In this document: positions 23,763 through 32,612 of the stretch, piece after piece
Layout: each line of letters starts with the position of its first letter
How positions within the stretch are numbered: the stretch's first letter is position 1
Source: an uncultured Mycoplasmatota bacterium
Lineage (GTDB): Bacteria > Bacillota_I > Bacilli_A > RF39 > UBA660
Direction: 5' to 3'
Length of the DNA stretch: 32,612 bases
NCBI GenBank assembly: GCA_900553765.1
Contig: USET01000002.1
Coordinates: forward strand, 1-32,612
The notes under the pieces: generated by a model
What the model was told of the DNA's origin: nothing
The model's input: the letters and a program-made list of their open reading frames with translations, nothing else
Databases searched by the model: none
Translations under genes and position numbers: made by a program

Positions 23763-24737
23763 TTATTCAAATATTTTCCCAATCAACGTCGTATGATTGC
23801 TAACACCATTGATATAATCTATCGCTTTCATTCTCTTTTTTCCCTCTGGTTGTAACTCGGTAATAATAATTTCTCCATTTCCTACTTTTACACCAATTCC
23901 ATTTGGATAAAGATCTGTAATTTGACCATTAAATCCACCAGGATACTCATTACTTTTTTCACATGCCCATATTTTCATAATCTTTCCATCTAATCTCGCA
24001 TAAGCCCCTGGAAATGAATCCAATCCTCTTACTTGATTATATATTTCTCTTTGCGTCTTATTAAAATCGATCTTCTCATCCGATCTTGTGATCACAAATC
24101 CATAGGTTGCCTTGCTATCATCTTGTGGTGTACGCGTATTTGTACCATCTAAGATACTAGGAAGTGTATCCAATAATAAATCTCTTCCCATGATACTTAA
24201 CTTATCATGAAGCGTACTTGCTGTTTCCGTTTCGGAGATTTCTAATTCCCGTTGAGCGATGATATCTCCCTCATCCATCTTTTCGTTCATGTACATGATC
24301 GTAATTCCCGTCTTCTGATATCCATCGATAATCGCATGATGAATTGGAGCTCCTCCACGAAGTTTTGGAAGCAATGACGCATGAACGTTAATGCATCCAT
24401 ATTTCGGTGCCTCTAAAATTGCCTTCGGTAAAATCTGCCCATAAGCACACGTTACGATCAAATCCGGTTCTAACGCTAAAATATCTTCGACACTCTCTTT
24501 GATCTTCTCTGGTTGTAATACTAGTATCGTATGATCTTGTGCAACTTGTTTTACTGGAGTAAAGCGAACTACTTGATCTCTTCCTACCTTGCGATCCGGT
24601 TGTGTCACCACTGCACGAATCTTATAGTTTTCGATCAATCCTTCTAAGATTGGAACACTAAATTCAGGCGTTCCCATAAATAAAATACACAATTCTTTTT
24701 CTACTTCTATCTCATCTAAATTAAATTCATCTTTCAT
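23763..24737 (-). CDS. fmt: Methionyl-tRNA formyltransferase
   Basis: Fmt formylates initiator Met-tRNA with 10-formyl-THF. The 324-residue protein has the N-terminal FMGTPEFSVPILEGL, the catalytic INVHASLLPKLRGGAPIHHAI (abridged: Asn117 and His119) and MDEGDII with the catalytic Asp155. A C-terminal tRNA-binding domain follows. About 14 extra acidic residues (MKDEFNLDEIEVEKE) precede the usual start. The ATG at 24737 has the SD GGTGATG and no later in-frame Met precedes the core, so the extension appears real. It is usually next to def and rsmB; neither is here. Confidence 0.95.
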   Translation of the reverse strand: MKDEFNLDEIEVEKELCILFMGTPEFSVPILEGLIENYKIRAVVTQPDRKVGRDQVVRFTPVKQVAQDHTILVLQPEKIKESVEDILALEPDLIVTCAYGQILPKAILEAPKYGCINVHASLLPKLRGGAPIHHAIIDGYQKTGITIMYMNEKMDEGDIIAQRELEISETETASTLHDKLSIMGRDLLLDTLPSILDGTNTRTPQDDSKATYGFVITRSDEKIDFNKTQREIYNQVRGLDSFPGAYARLDGKIMKIWACEKSNEYPGGFNGQITDLYPNGIGVKVGNGEIIITELQPEGKKRMKAIDYINGVSNHTTLIGKIFE

Positions 24738-24752
24738 AGCATCACCACTCAT

Positions 24753-24781
24753 ATTATAACCAATTTTTGTAAAAAACACAA
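24753..24781 (-). promoter_or_regulatory. Promoter of fmt
   Basis: The minus strand reads TTGTGT, 17 bases, then a perfect TATAAT. The -35 is weak (three of six). The start codon is 15 bases after the -10. Confidence 0.55.
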
Positions 24782-24783
24782 TA

Positions 24784-24812
24784 AAAGAAAAAATACACTC
24801 ACGTGTATTTTA
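24784..24812 (-). terminator. Intrinsic terminator of the hrcA-dnaJ operon
   Basis: The minus strand reads AAAATACAC-gtga-GTGTATTTT followed by TTTCTTTTATT. The 9-bp stem overlaps the dnaJ stop codon. Confidence 0.85.
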
Positions 24813-25919
24813 TAAATATTTTTCAAATGTTTTAAACTCTTTGCTGTCCTTTAACTTCGTCGTTGCAAGCTTTTCGAATAACTTCTTCTGGTCACGGCTA
24901 ATCTTTTCTGGTACGATGACGTTCATAAGAACGTACATATCTCCTTTGCGTCCACTATTTGGATTCGCAATACCTTTCCCTTTCAAACGATGTTTATCGT
25001 TCGTATTCGTTCCAGCAGGAATCGTAAGTGTAACAGGTCCATAGAGTGTTGGAATTTCCTTCTTACATCCGAGTACAGCTTCCGTAATTGAAACAGGTAC
25101 TTTCAAATAAATGTCATTTTCATCACGAATGTAAATTGGATGTTCTGCAACATGGAATTCCAAGTATACATCTCCTGAAGGTCCTCCATTGATTCCAGCT
25201 TCTCCTTTTCCAGCAAGGCGAAGTTGATGTCCTGTATCGACACCAGCAGGCACTTTCACTTCGAGTGTCTTTTTCGTCTTTACCTTTCCAGAACCATGGC
25301 ATTTCTGACACGTACGATCGTAAGTTTTTCCCTTACCACCACAGACAGAACATGTCGTCTTATTCATGAATACGCCAAACATCGTACGTTGTTCAGAAGT
25401 TACTTGCCCACTTCCATGACAATGAGAACAAGTTTTCTCTCCAAACCCACCAGCGCCATGACATTCATGGCAATCTTCCGTTTCATTGAGTGTGATATCT
25501 TTCTTACATCCAAAGACAGCTTCTTCGAATGTTAAATCTACTTGTAATAAAGAATCTCTCCCTTTGCGAGGACGGTTAGAAGTTCCTCTTCCTCCACCAA
25601 AGTCAAAACCGAATCCACCCCCGAAAAGATCTCCAAAGATATCGGAAAAATCAAATCCAGAAAAGTCGAATCCTCCGGCTCCACCAGGTCCACCTTGTTC
25701 GAAGGCAGCATGACCGAACTGATCGTATTGACGACGTTTTTCAGCATCACTTAAAACAGCATATGCTTCTTGAGCCTCTTTAAACTTCTCTGCTGCATCT
25801 GGTTCTTTGGAAACGTCTGGGTGATATTTTTTAGCAAGTTTTCGAAACGCACTTTTAATTTCAGATTCACTTGCATCTTTCGAAACACCCAGTATTTCGT
25901 AATAATCTCTTTTATTCAT
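24810..25919 (-). CDS. dnaJ: Chaperone protein DnaJ
   Basis: DnaJ delivers substrates to DnaK and stimulates its ATPase. It has 369 residues. The J domain (about 1-70) carries the HPD motif in [10 protein letters not shown] Gly/Phe-rich linker follows (about 72-115). Four zinc-finger repeats are present: [24 protein letters not shown] and CQKCHGSG. Two beta domains and the C-terminus complete the protein. It is a class I DnaJ. The ATG at 25919 has the SD AGGAAGTGAT. pepF separates it from dnaK, but all genes run in one direction. Confidence 0.98.
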   Translation of the reverse strand: MNKRDYYEILGVSKDASESEIKSAFRKLAKKYHPDVSKEPDAAEKFKEAQEAYAVLSDAEKRRQYDQFGHAAFEQGGPGGAGGFDFSGFDFSDIFGDLFGGGFGFDFGGGRGTSNRPRKGRDSLLQVDLTFEEAVFGCKKDITLNETEDCHECHGAGGFGEKTCSHCHGSGQVTSEQRTMFGVFMNKTTCSVCGGKGKTYDRTCQKCHGSGKVKTKKTLEVKVPAGVDTGHQLRLAGKGEAGINGGPSGDVYLEFHVAEHPIYIRDENDIYLKVPVSITEAVLGCKKEIPTLYGPVTLTIPAGTNTNDKHRLKGKGIANPNSGRKGDMYVLMNVIVPEKISRDQKKLFEKLATTKLKDSKEFKTFEKYL

Positions 25920-25938
25920 AACATCACTTCCTCACAAT

Positions 25939-27729
25939 TTATGATTCTAATAATTTCTCCATCTTCGTAATTGTATCGTCGAACATTGCGATCGCACTTT
26001 CGATATAATCTGTCTTTGTAATATCGATACCAACCATCTTCAAATGTTCTTTCGGATAATCTTTACTTCCATTTTTCAAAAAGGCAATATAATTTTCTAC
26101 CGCATGTTCTTTTCCACTCAAAATATCAGTTACGATCTTGCATGCACAAGAAAGTCCTGTCGCGTATTTATAGACATAAAATGGCGTATAGAAATGAGGA
26201 ATTCTTTCCCATTCATATTGAATCTTCTCGTCGACGATAACCTCTGGTTCGAAATAACGTAAATTTAAATCGTAGTATGCTTTATTAATTTGCTCACTCG
26301 TAAGTGTTTTTCCTTCCTCAGTATCTCCATGCATCTTTCTTTCAAATTCTGCGAACATCGTCTGACGATAAATCGTAGATTTAAATAAGTCCATCATTTC
26401 AGATAAAATTTGACGTTTCTCGTCCTTTTCTTTTGAATGTTCGAGTAAATAATGGCTTAGTAATAGTTCATTCACTGTACTTGCAATCTCCGCAACGAAG
26501 ATAGAATAATCTCCAGTTTCATATCCATTGTTGCTTCTCGTATAGTAACTATGCATAGAATGTCCCAATTCATGAGCGATCGTAGATACGTCATTCAAAG
26601 TTCCATTGTAGTTTAAAAGTACGTATGGAAGCGTATCATACGATCCACCAGAATAAGCACCACTCGTCTTTCCCACTGTCGGATAAATATCGATCCAACG
26701 TTCCATAAATGCACGTTTTAAATTCGTAATATAATCGTCTCCAAGAACATTTAATGCATCGATCACTATGTTTTTTCCCTCTTCAAAAGAATAAGTTTTA
26801 CTTGCCTTTTCCGTAAGATCGACATAGATATCGTAGATATGCATCTCATCTAATCCAAGAACTTTCTTCTTGAGATGATAGTATCTCATCAAAGTATCCA
26901 TATGATTATTTACAACATTGATAAGATTCGTATACACTGTCTCATCTAAGTCATCTGAGAATAAATATGATCCTATCGTACTTTCGTAGCGATGAGCTTC
27001 TGCATTTGCTTTTGCAAGTTCTAACATTCCAGTAAACGTCGATGCGATCGTATTTTGAAATTTTGCATAGCCTCCCAAAAGTGTCTCAAATGCCTGTTTA
27101 CGGACACGACGGTCTTTCGAACGAATATAAAGTGTATAGTTTCCTTCACGTAATTCGACATCGTTTCCATCTTCATCTTGAATCACACCAAGATTCATAT
27201 CACTCGTCGTAAGCAAATCGTAAGTATCTCCTATTTTAGATAATGCACTTGAATACGTTGCGATCAATTTTTCCTCTGTCTCACTTAAAGTATATGGCTG
27301 ATAGCGATAGATATCTTTTAAAGAATGTTCAAATTCAAGTAACTTCGGTTCCTCTTTCATCCATTCTTCAATTTTAGCATATTGATACTTCATCAAAGTT
27401 GGAACAATGTATGCTGTTTTTTTCGAGATCATCGTAAATAAACTTGTAATTTCTCCAAGCATTTTTAAATACGTCTGATTTCGTTTATCTTCATCGCTCT
27501 TCATATTCGCATAGACATATAACTTATCTAATTTTCTAGATATCTTTTGATCAAATACGAGAAGTTCAAGCAAATCTTGTGCTGATGCCATCATCGTACT
27601 TTGAAATTGATCGTAAGTATCAATTTCTTTTTTTAAGCTTTCATACTCCTCATGCCACGCATTATCATCTTTATAGATGAGAGTTAAATCCCAAGTATCT
27701 TTCACATCTACGTCCGTTCTATTTCTCAT
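25939..27729 (-). CDS. pepF: Oligoendopeptidase F
   Basis: A cytosolic zinc peptidase of family M3B that degrades peptides of about 7-20 residues. The protein has 596 residues, the normal length. The zinc motif is HELGH (His386, Glu387, His390) followed by SMHSYY. Downstream is a Glu-rich helix segment (FVAEIASTVNE) with the third ligand Glu. The ATG at 27729 has the SD AGGAG. Its position between dnaK and dnaJ is unusual; it may share in the heat-shock transcript and clear peptides. Confidence 0.96.
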   Translation of the reverse strand: MRNRTDVDVKDTWDLTLIYKDDNAWHEEYESLKKEIDTYDQFQSTMMASAQDLLELLVFDQKISRKLDKLYVYANMKSDEDKRNQTYLKMLGEITSLFTMISKKTAYIVPTLMKYQYAKIEEWMKEEPKLLEFEHSLKDIYRYQPYTLSETEEKLIATYSSALSKIGDTYDLLTTSDMNLGVIQDEDGNDVELREGNYTLYIRSKDRRVRKQAFETLLGGYAKFQNTIASTFTGMLELAKANAEAHRYESTIGSYLFSDDLDETVYTNLINVVNNHMDTLMRYYHLKKKVLGLDEMHIYDIYVDLTEKASKTYSFEEGKNIVIDALNVLGDDYITNLKRAFMERWIDIYPTVGKTSGAYSGGSYDTLPYVLLNYNGTLNDVSTIAHELGHSMHSYYTRSNNGYETGDYSIFVAEIASTVNELLLSHYLLEHSKEKDEKRQILSEMMDLFKSTIYRQTMFAEFERKMHGDTEEGKTLTSEQINKAYYDLNLRYFEPEVIVDEKIQYEWERIPHFYTPFYVYKYATGLSCACKIVTDILSGKEHAVENYIAFLKNGSKDYPKEHLKMVGIDITKTDYIESAIAMFDDTITKMEKLLES

Positions 27730-27761
27730 ATTTTTCTCCTATTCTTTTATATACAAAGTAA

Positions 27762-27784
27762 GAAGTACTACTCGGTAGCACTTC
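27762..27784 (-). other. Stem-loop between dnaK and pepF
   Basis: The minus strand reads GAAGTGCTA-ccgag-TAGTACTTC, nine pairs including one G-U. No T-run follows (TTACTTTG), so it is not a typical terminator. It may stabilise the upstream dnaK mRNA 3' end or attenuate transcription into pepF and dnaJ. Confidence 0.5.
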
Positions 27785-27790
27785 TAAACT

Positions 27791-29623
<1,833 letters not shown>

Positions 29624-29626
29624 TTA

Positions 29627-30268
29627 TTATTCACTTACTTTGACCATAGATGGTCTTATAACTTTATCTTTCAACATATAACCTTTTTGCATGACTTCAA
29701 TAATCATACCAGGTTCTACCCCATCGACATGTTCTGTTAACACTGCCTGATGGAATGCTGGATCAAATTCTTTTCCTTTCGCCTCGATTTCAACGACACC
29801 AAACTTCGTTAAGATTTGATCCAAATTACAATAGATCATTTTGAACCCTGCCAAGAACTTTGATACTTCATCTTCTAAGTTATCATCGTCCATGTCGATC
29901 GCACGTTCAAAGTTATCGATCACTCCTAGTAACTCTTTTACAAGATCTTCGTTGCAATATTTCATCATGCGGGCAACTTCCTCATCTTTTCTCTTACGAT
30001 AGTTAATGAGTTCTGCCTTATCTCTCAAACTCTTTTGTTCTAATTCATCGATCGTCGCTTTCAAATCAGCGATAATCTCACGAGACTTTGATTCTTCCTT
30101 TGTCTCTTTTTTCTTTAACTTTATCTTTTTCTTCTCTGTTTTCTCATCGTGGAACTCTTCTTCTGGAATTACCTCTGGTTGTTCTTCCACAACTTCCGAA
30201 GTTGATTTTTCTTCCTTCACTTCTTCCGCAGGAGTTGTTTTTTCATTTTTTTCTTCTGTCACTTTCAT
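29627..30268 (-). CDS. grpE: Nucleotide exchange factor GrpE
   Basis: GrpE releases ADP from DnaK. The 213-residue protein has a long, highly charged N-terminal region (Glu/Lys-rich, about 1-65, probably coiled or disordered), a long helix, and the C-terminal beta domain with FDPAFHQAV and the final GYMLKDKVIRPSMVKV. The start is uncertain. I use the ATG at 30268, but its GGAGGG is only 1-2 bases away. A GTG at 30262 has ideal spacing, and a GTG at 30280 forms a GTGA overlap with the hrcA stop. The family's N-terminus is too variable to decide. Confidence 0.93.
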   Translation of the reverse strand: MKVTEEKNEKTTPAEEVKEEKSTSEVVEEQPEVIPEEEFHDEKTEKKKIKLKKKETKEESKSREIIADLKATIDELEQKSLRDKAELINYRKRKDEEVARMMKYCNEDLVKELLGVIDNFERAIDMDDDNLEDEVSKFLAGFKMIYCNLDQILTKFGVVEIEAKGKEFDPAFHQAVLTEHVDGVEPGMIIEVMQKGYMLKDKVIRPSMVKVSE

Positions 30269-30276
30269 CCCTCCAA

Positions 30277-31266
30277 TCACTCATCGATATTCTGTTTGAT
30301 GAAATCTAAAAGCGCTAACACACGATCATATTCCATGCGTTTTGGTCCGATCAAAGCGATCGTTCCTTCTTCTCCACCAACCGAATACTTCGTCTTGATT
30401 ACTGTGACATCATCGTCGAATTCATTTTCGCTTCCAATATAAACGTTGATTCCACTATCTTCTTCTTTGATATTAGAAACAAAATCTTTATCGTCGAACT
30501 TCGACAAGATCTCTCGAATCTTTTCCGTGCTATTGAATTCAGGTTGATTTAAAATGTTGCTAGCTCCAGTGACTTTGATATCCATCTTATTGGTTGCCTC
30601 GTGAAAAGCATTATATAAAGCATTGTAAATAACTTCGTGTTGTTTGACGTATTTTCCAATGACCGGTTTAATTTCAAACTCAAGTTTTTCACTTACCTCA
30701 TCGATTGGCGTACCAACGATCAACTTATTGATAATATCGACAGTCTGTCTCAACTCTTCCATTTCATAAGGAGCATCTGTCATAACATTCCTATGTTCTA
30801 CATGACCTTTATCTGTAATTAACATAGCGATCATGTGTTGATCATCTAACGGAACTACTTCTACTTTCGTCACACGATTTTCCTTTGAAGATGTTCCAAG
30901 TACGACCGTCGTACAACTCGTAAGCTCTGATATGATCTCCATACTCTTTATAATCGTATCTGATAACATCAGAGAATGATTATGGAAAATTGTCTGAAGT
31001 TTTAACATATCTTCTCCAGTTAATTTCTTTGCCTCCATAATATGATCGACATAATACCTGTATCCTGCTTGCGATGGAATTCTACCAGAAGACGTATGTG
31101 TCTTTTCCAGTAATCCAATCTCTTCTAAGTAACTCATTTCGTTTCGAATGGTCGCTGAAGAACAATCCATCCACTCGCACAATGATTTCGAACTAACTGG
31201 ACGAGCCGTCTTAATATAGTCCTCTACAATCTTCTTTAGTAACTCTGTTTGCCTTTCATTTATCAA
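30277..31266 (-). CDS. hrcA: Heat-inducible transcription repressor HrcA
   Basis: HrcA binds CIRCE operators and represses heat-shock genes. The protein has 329 residues. An N-terminal winged helix carries ERQTELLKKIVEDYIKTARPVSSKSL (abridged: RQ...DYI...PVSSKSL), with SSATIRNEMSYLEEIGLL and the TSSGRIPS.GYRYYVD motif. The C-terminal dimer domain ends in IGPKRMEYDRVLALLD. The start is probably the TTG at 31266 (MINERQ; SD AAGGTGA five bases upstream), because Bacillus HrcA begins MLTNRQ; a GTG at 31275 lies in the SD. It autoregulates through the CIRCEs upstream. Confidence 0.95.
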   Translation of the reverse strand: MINERQTELLKKIVEDYIKTARPVSSKSLCEWMDCSSATIRNEMSYLEEIGLLEKTHTSSGRIPSQAGYRYYVDHIMEAKKLTGEDMLKLQTIFHNHSLMLSDTIIKSMEIISELTSCTTVVLGTSSKENRVTKVEVVPLDDQHMIAMLITDKGHVEHRNVMTDAPYEMEELRQTVDIINKLIVGTPIDEVSEKLEFEIKPVIGKYVKQHEVIYNALYNAFHEATNKMDIKVTGASNILNQPEFNSTEKIREILSKFDDKDFVSNIKEEDSGINVYIGSENEFDDDVTVIKTKYSVGGEEGTIALIGPKRMEYDRVLALLDFIKQNIDE

Positions 31267-31281
31267 AGTTATCACCTTCTT

Positions 31282-31308
31282 TTAGCACTCTTCAATCCTT
31301 AGTGCTGA
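31282..31308. promoter_or_regulatory. CIRCE operator 1 (hrcA side)
   Basis: TTAGCACTC, nine bases, then TAGTGCTGA. The left arm is perfect; the right arm matches the CIRCE consensus GAGTGCTAA in seven of nine positions. It lies in the leader of the hrcA transcript. Confidence 0.85.
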
Positions 31309-31312
31309 CTTC

Positions 31313-31341
31313 ATTATACTATTATATGTTAGCATTGTCAA
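31313..31341 (-). promoter_or_regulatory. Consensus sigma-A promoter of the hrcA operon
   Basis: The minus strand reads TTGACA, 17 bases, then TATAAT: both hexamers and the spacing are perfect. It is flanked by the two CIRCE operators, so transcription should be strongly repressed by HrcA in the absence of stress. Confidence 0.9.
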
Positions 31342-31355
31342 CATATGAGTGCTAA
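31329..31355. promoter_or_regulatory. CIRCE operator 2 (overlapping the hrcA -35)
   Basis: TTAGCATTG, nine bases, then GAGTGCTAA. The right arm is perfect; the left arm differs from TTAGCACTC at two positions. It overlaps the TTGACA of the hrcA promoter and lies 13 bases upstream of the divergent promoter at 31368. Confidence 0.88.
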
Positions 31356-31367
31356 AAACATAAAAAT

Positions 31368-31395
31368 TTGACAAATTCCTTATTTTTACTATAAT
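31368..31395 (+). promoter_or_regulatory. Sigma-A promoter of the kinase-like gene
   Basis: TTGACA (31368-31373), 16 bases, then TATAAT (31390-31395). Both hexamers are perfect. The ATG is 27 bases after the -10, with AAGGAG between. Confidence 0.8.
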
Positions 31396-31422
31396 ATGTT
31401 ACCGTTTGAAAGGAGAATTTCC

Positions 31423-32232
31423 ATGAAAAAGTTAGTCTTACACTCTACCGATATTCTAAACCAAAAATTGATGCTTGAAAAAGACTTACACAATTTATAT
31501 CGTTATAAAAATAATAAAGTGATCAAAATCATTCGTTACGGGATCGAACAAGAAACGATATTACAAAAATTAGAATCTCATAAAATCCACAAAGTAGATC
31601 AATTAAATCCACATTCAAGTCTTTTATATCCAGAAGCTGTAGTACTAGATGAAAATGGATATCGTGGTTACTTAATGGATGAAGTCGTACCAACTACATT
31701 CTCTTACGAAGCAGATCCAAAAGAAATTTGTAATTATTTTAAAACAGTAGAAAATGTAATGGAATTTGGACATCAAGAAGGAATCATATTTCCTGATATC
31801 TTCTCTCATGGTAATATCTCCTACCAAAAAGAAAACCATCAAGTGACATTCTTAGATTTCGATGGATGGCAAATTAAAAATATTCCAGCTGGAACAAGTT
31901 CTAATTTACCAGAATATAACGAAGAAATCCGTTCTAATCCAAGATTTAAAGCAAACGGATTATATACAAAAAACTTCGATCGACTTTTACTATTGCAACA
32001 ATTTTTATATGCACTTACAAAGATCGATTTATTTCAAAAAGAAAATATACAAGCTCAACTAAATCAAATTTATCAGATGTTAAATTTAGAAGATGACATT
32101 GCCATTCAAAGTAATATTGACCGTATTTTTAACTTTCAAGCAGAAGAGAACATCCCCAGAATTGGTCCAATCATATGCGCAATCGAAAGACAATTAAACA
32201 AATCTAAAAAGACACTACAGAAAAAAATGTAG
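31423..32232 (+). CDS. Kinase-fold-like protein of unknown function
   Basis: A 269-residue protein. Its middle resembles protein or small-molecule kinases: KVIKIIRYG (possible ATP-binding Lys), a later Glu, a hinge-like GYRGYLMDEV, then PDIFSHGNISY and VTFLDFDGWQI. These could correspond to the catalytic loop with Asn and the DFG region, though the usual HRD is replaced by a degenerate segment. No glycine loop is seen at the N-terminus. This may be an atypical kinase or pseudokinase. The ATG at 31423 has the SD AAGGAG; an upstream ATG at 31396 overlaps the -10 and lacks an SD. It is divergent from hrcA. Function unknown. Confidence 0.65.
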   Translation: MKKLVLHSTDILNQKLMLEKDLHNLYRYKNNKVIKIIRYGIEQETILQKLESHKIHKVDQLNPHSSLLYPEAVVLDENGYRGYLMDEVVPTTFSYEADPKEICNYFKTVENVMEFGHQEGIIFPDIFSHGNISYQKENHQVTFLDFDGWQIKNIPAGTSSNLPEYNEEIRSNPRFKANGLYTKNFDRLLLLQQFLYALTKIDLFQKENIQAQLNQIYQMLNLEDDIAIQSNIDRIFNFQAEENIPRIGPIICAIERQLNKSKKTLQKKM

Positions 32233-32242
32233 TGCCTTTTTT
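32206..32242. terminator. Bidirectional terminator between the kinase-like gene and the 32241 gene
   Basis: AAAAAG-A-CACTACA, a loop of A, TGTAGTG-C-CTTTTTT. A seven-pair inner stem and A/T-rich outer arms serve both convergent genes; it overlaps the kinase-like stop codon. Confidence 0.8.
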
Positions 32243-32516
32243 ATATTTTATATGGTCTCTTCTTCATATCAATTCCATATAACTCTTTTAATTTTTCTTT
32301 ATTCTCTTTTGTAAGACCGACAAGTATGTTAGGATTTTTACGAACAATGACATCATGAAATTGTTTCGGATCATAATCCACTTCTGCAAATGTTCCTGAA
32401 ACTTTCACATGATATGTTTTTTCTTTTGTTACTAGATAACAATGTTTTTGAAACCCTACTTGATTTTCAAAACTCTTTTTATAACCAATCAATAAAATAT
32501 CTTCATTCTTGCTCAT
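32241..32516 (-). CDS. Small protein of unknown function
   Basis: A 91-residue, likely soluble protein with beta-like stretches (KHCYLVTKEKTYHVKVSG) and a basic C-terminus. I do not recognise a family. The ATG at 32516 overlaps the end of the upstream partial gene by 14 bases, suggesting translational coupling. The SD is weak (AGAAGAG). It ends in the shared terminator. Confidence 0.7.
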   Translation of the reverse strand: MSKNEDILLIGYKKSFENQVGFQKHCYLVTKEKTYHVKVSGTFAEVDYDPKQFHDVIVRKNPNILVGLTKENKEKLKELYGIDMKKRPYKI

Positions 32517-32612
32517 TTATATTCTGCTCTTCTTTAGACAGCTCTTCAATCCGGGATTTTTCTTCTATTCTATAAACCAATAATTGCCCCAAACCTATCA
32601 ATATTGGTATTA
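32503..32612 (-). CDS. C-terminal end of a gene entering from the right edge
   Basis: An open frame from the right edge (first full codon at 32610) gives 35 residues to a TGA at 32505-32503. It has a hydrophobic stretch (IPILIGLGQLLVY) and then a charged tail (RIEEKSRIEELSKEEQN). This looks like the last membrane span and cytoplasmic tail of a small membrane protein. The start and identity are outside the window. Confidence 0.6.
   Translation of the reverse strand, partial: IPILIGLGQLLVYRIEEKSRIEELSKEEQNINEQE

Noticed and set aside
25123..25750. Frames of 60-100 codons on both strands inside dnaJ
   Set aside because: They arise from the zinc-finger and Gly-rich coding bias of dnaJ and have no SD.
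27762..27784. Terminator behind dnaK
   Set aside because: The stem is good but there is no T-run; it is listed only as a stem-loop.

Overview
This A+T-rich, gene-dense window comes from the chromosome of an endospore-forming, Gram-positive member of the Bacilli. Three observations support this. The order rpsT / gpr-spoIIP-(yqxA-like)-lepA is the Bacillus arrangement. The ylbD-ylbE-rsmD block is typical of Bacilli. LTA synthase, PrkC/PrpC and an HrcA/CIRCE-controlled dnaK operon point to a Gram-positive cell. TGA is used as a normal stop (spoIIP, lepA, rsgA), so this is not a Mycoplasma-type code. An uncultured gut lineage of Bacilli is my best guess, but no species can be named from the sequence alone. 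All genes except rpsT, a transglutaminase-like gene and a kinase-like gene lie on the minus strand. There are no tRNA, rRNA, IS, phage or CRISPR signals, and no gene-free stretch longer than 300 bases.

Layout, in coordinate order (minus-strand transcription runs right to left). 1-1866: 5' part of a C39-peptidase ABC exporter that appears to start at an ATT codon and runs off the left edge. 1921-3088: ylbD-ylbE-rsmD. 3157-5695: lepA followed by a gene with repeated SpoIIID-like helix-turn-helix units. 5772-8242: gpr-spoIIP-yqxA-like sporulation cluster. 8345-9590: rpsT and a secreted or anchored transglutaminase-like protein on the plus strand. 9612-12085: ruvA-ruvB-miaA behind a perfect LexA-type SOS box. 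12169-13113: a small membrane protein and a pseudopilin with an Ig-like domain. 13204-15897: ltaS and an anchored partner. 16024-21073: rlmN-prpC-prkC-rsgA-rpe. 21180-22060: an unknown soluble protein and secG. 22123-24737: fmt with two unknown membrane proteins. 24810-31266: hrcA-grpE-dnaK-pepF-dnaJ. 31423-32612: a divergent kinase-like protein, then two overlapping small genes at the right edge.

Most operons have a clear sigma-A promoter (many with an extended -10) and end in a strong intrinsic terminator, often overlapping the stop codon. Control logic can be read directly in several places: two CIRCE operators flank a perfect consensus promoter upstream of hrcA; a LexA box lies in the spacer of the ruvA promoter; sporulation-sigma-like boxes lie very close to gpr, spoIIP and ylbD.

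The most unusual items are the ATT start of the exporter, the three-unit SpoIIID-like regulator in the lepA operon, the DUF5011-tailed pseudopilin with no pilus machinery nearby, the kinase-like protein beside the heat-shock promoter, and pepF inserted between dnaK and dnaJ. I see no convincing wholly new multi-gene system. Functions of the unknown membrane proteins remain open.
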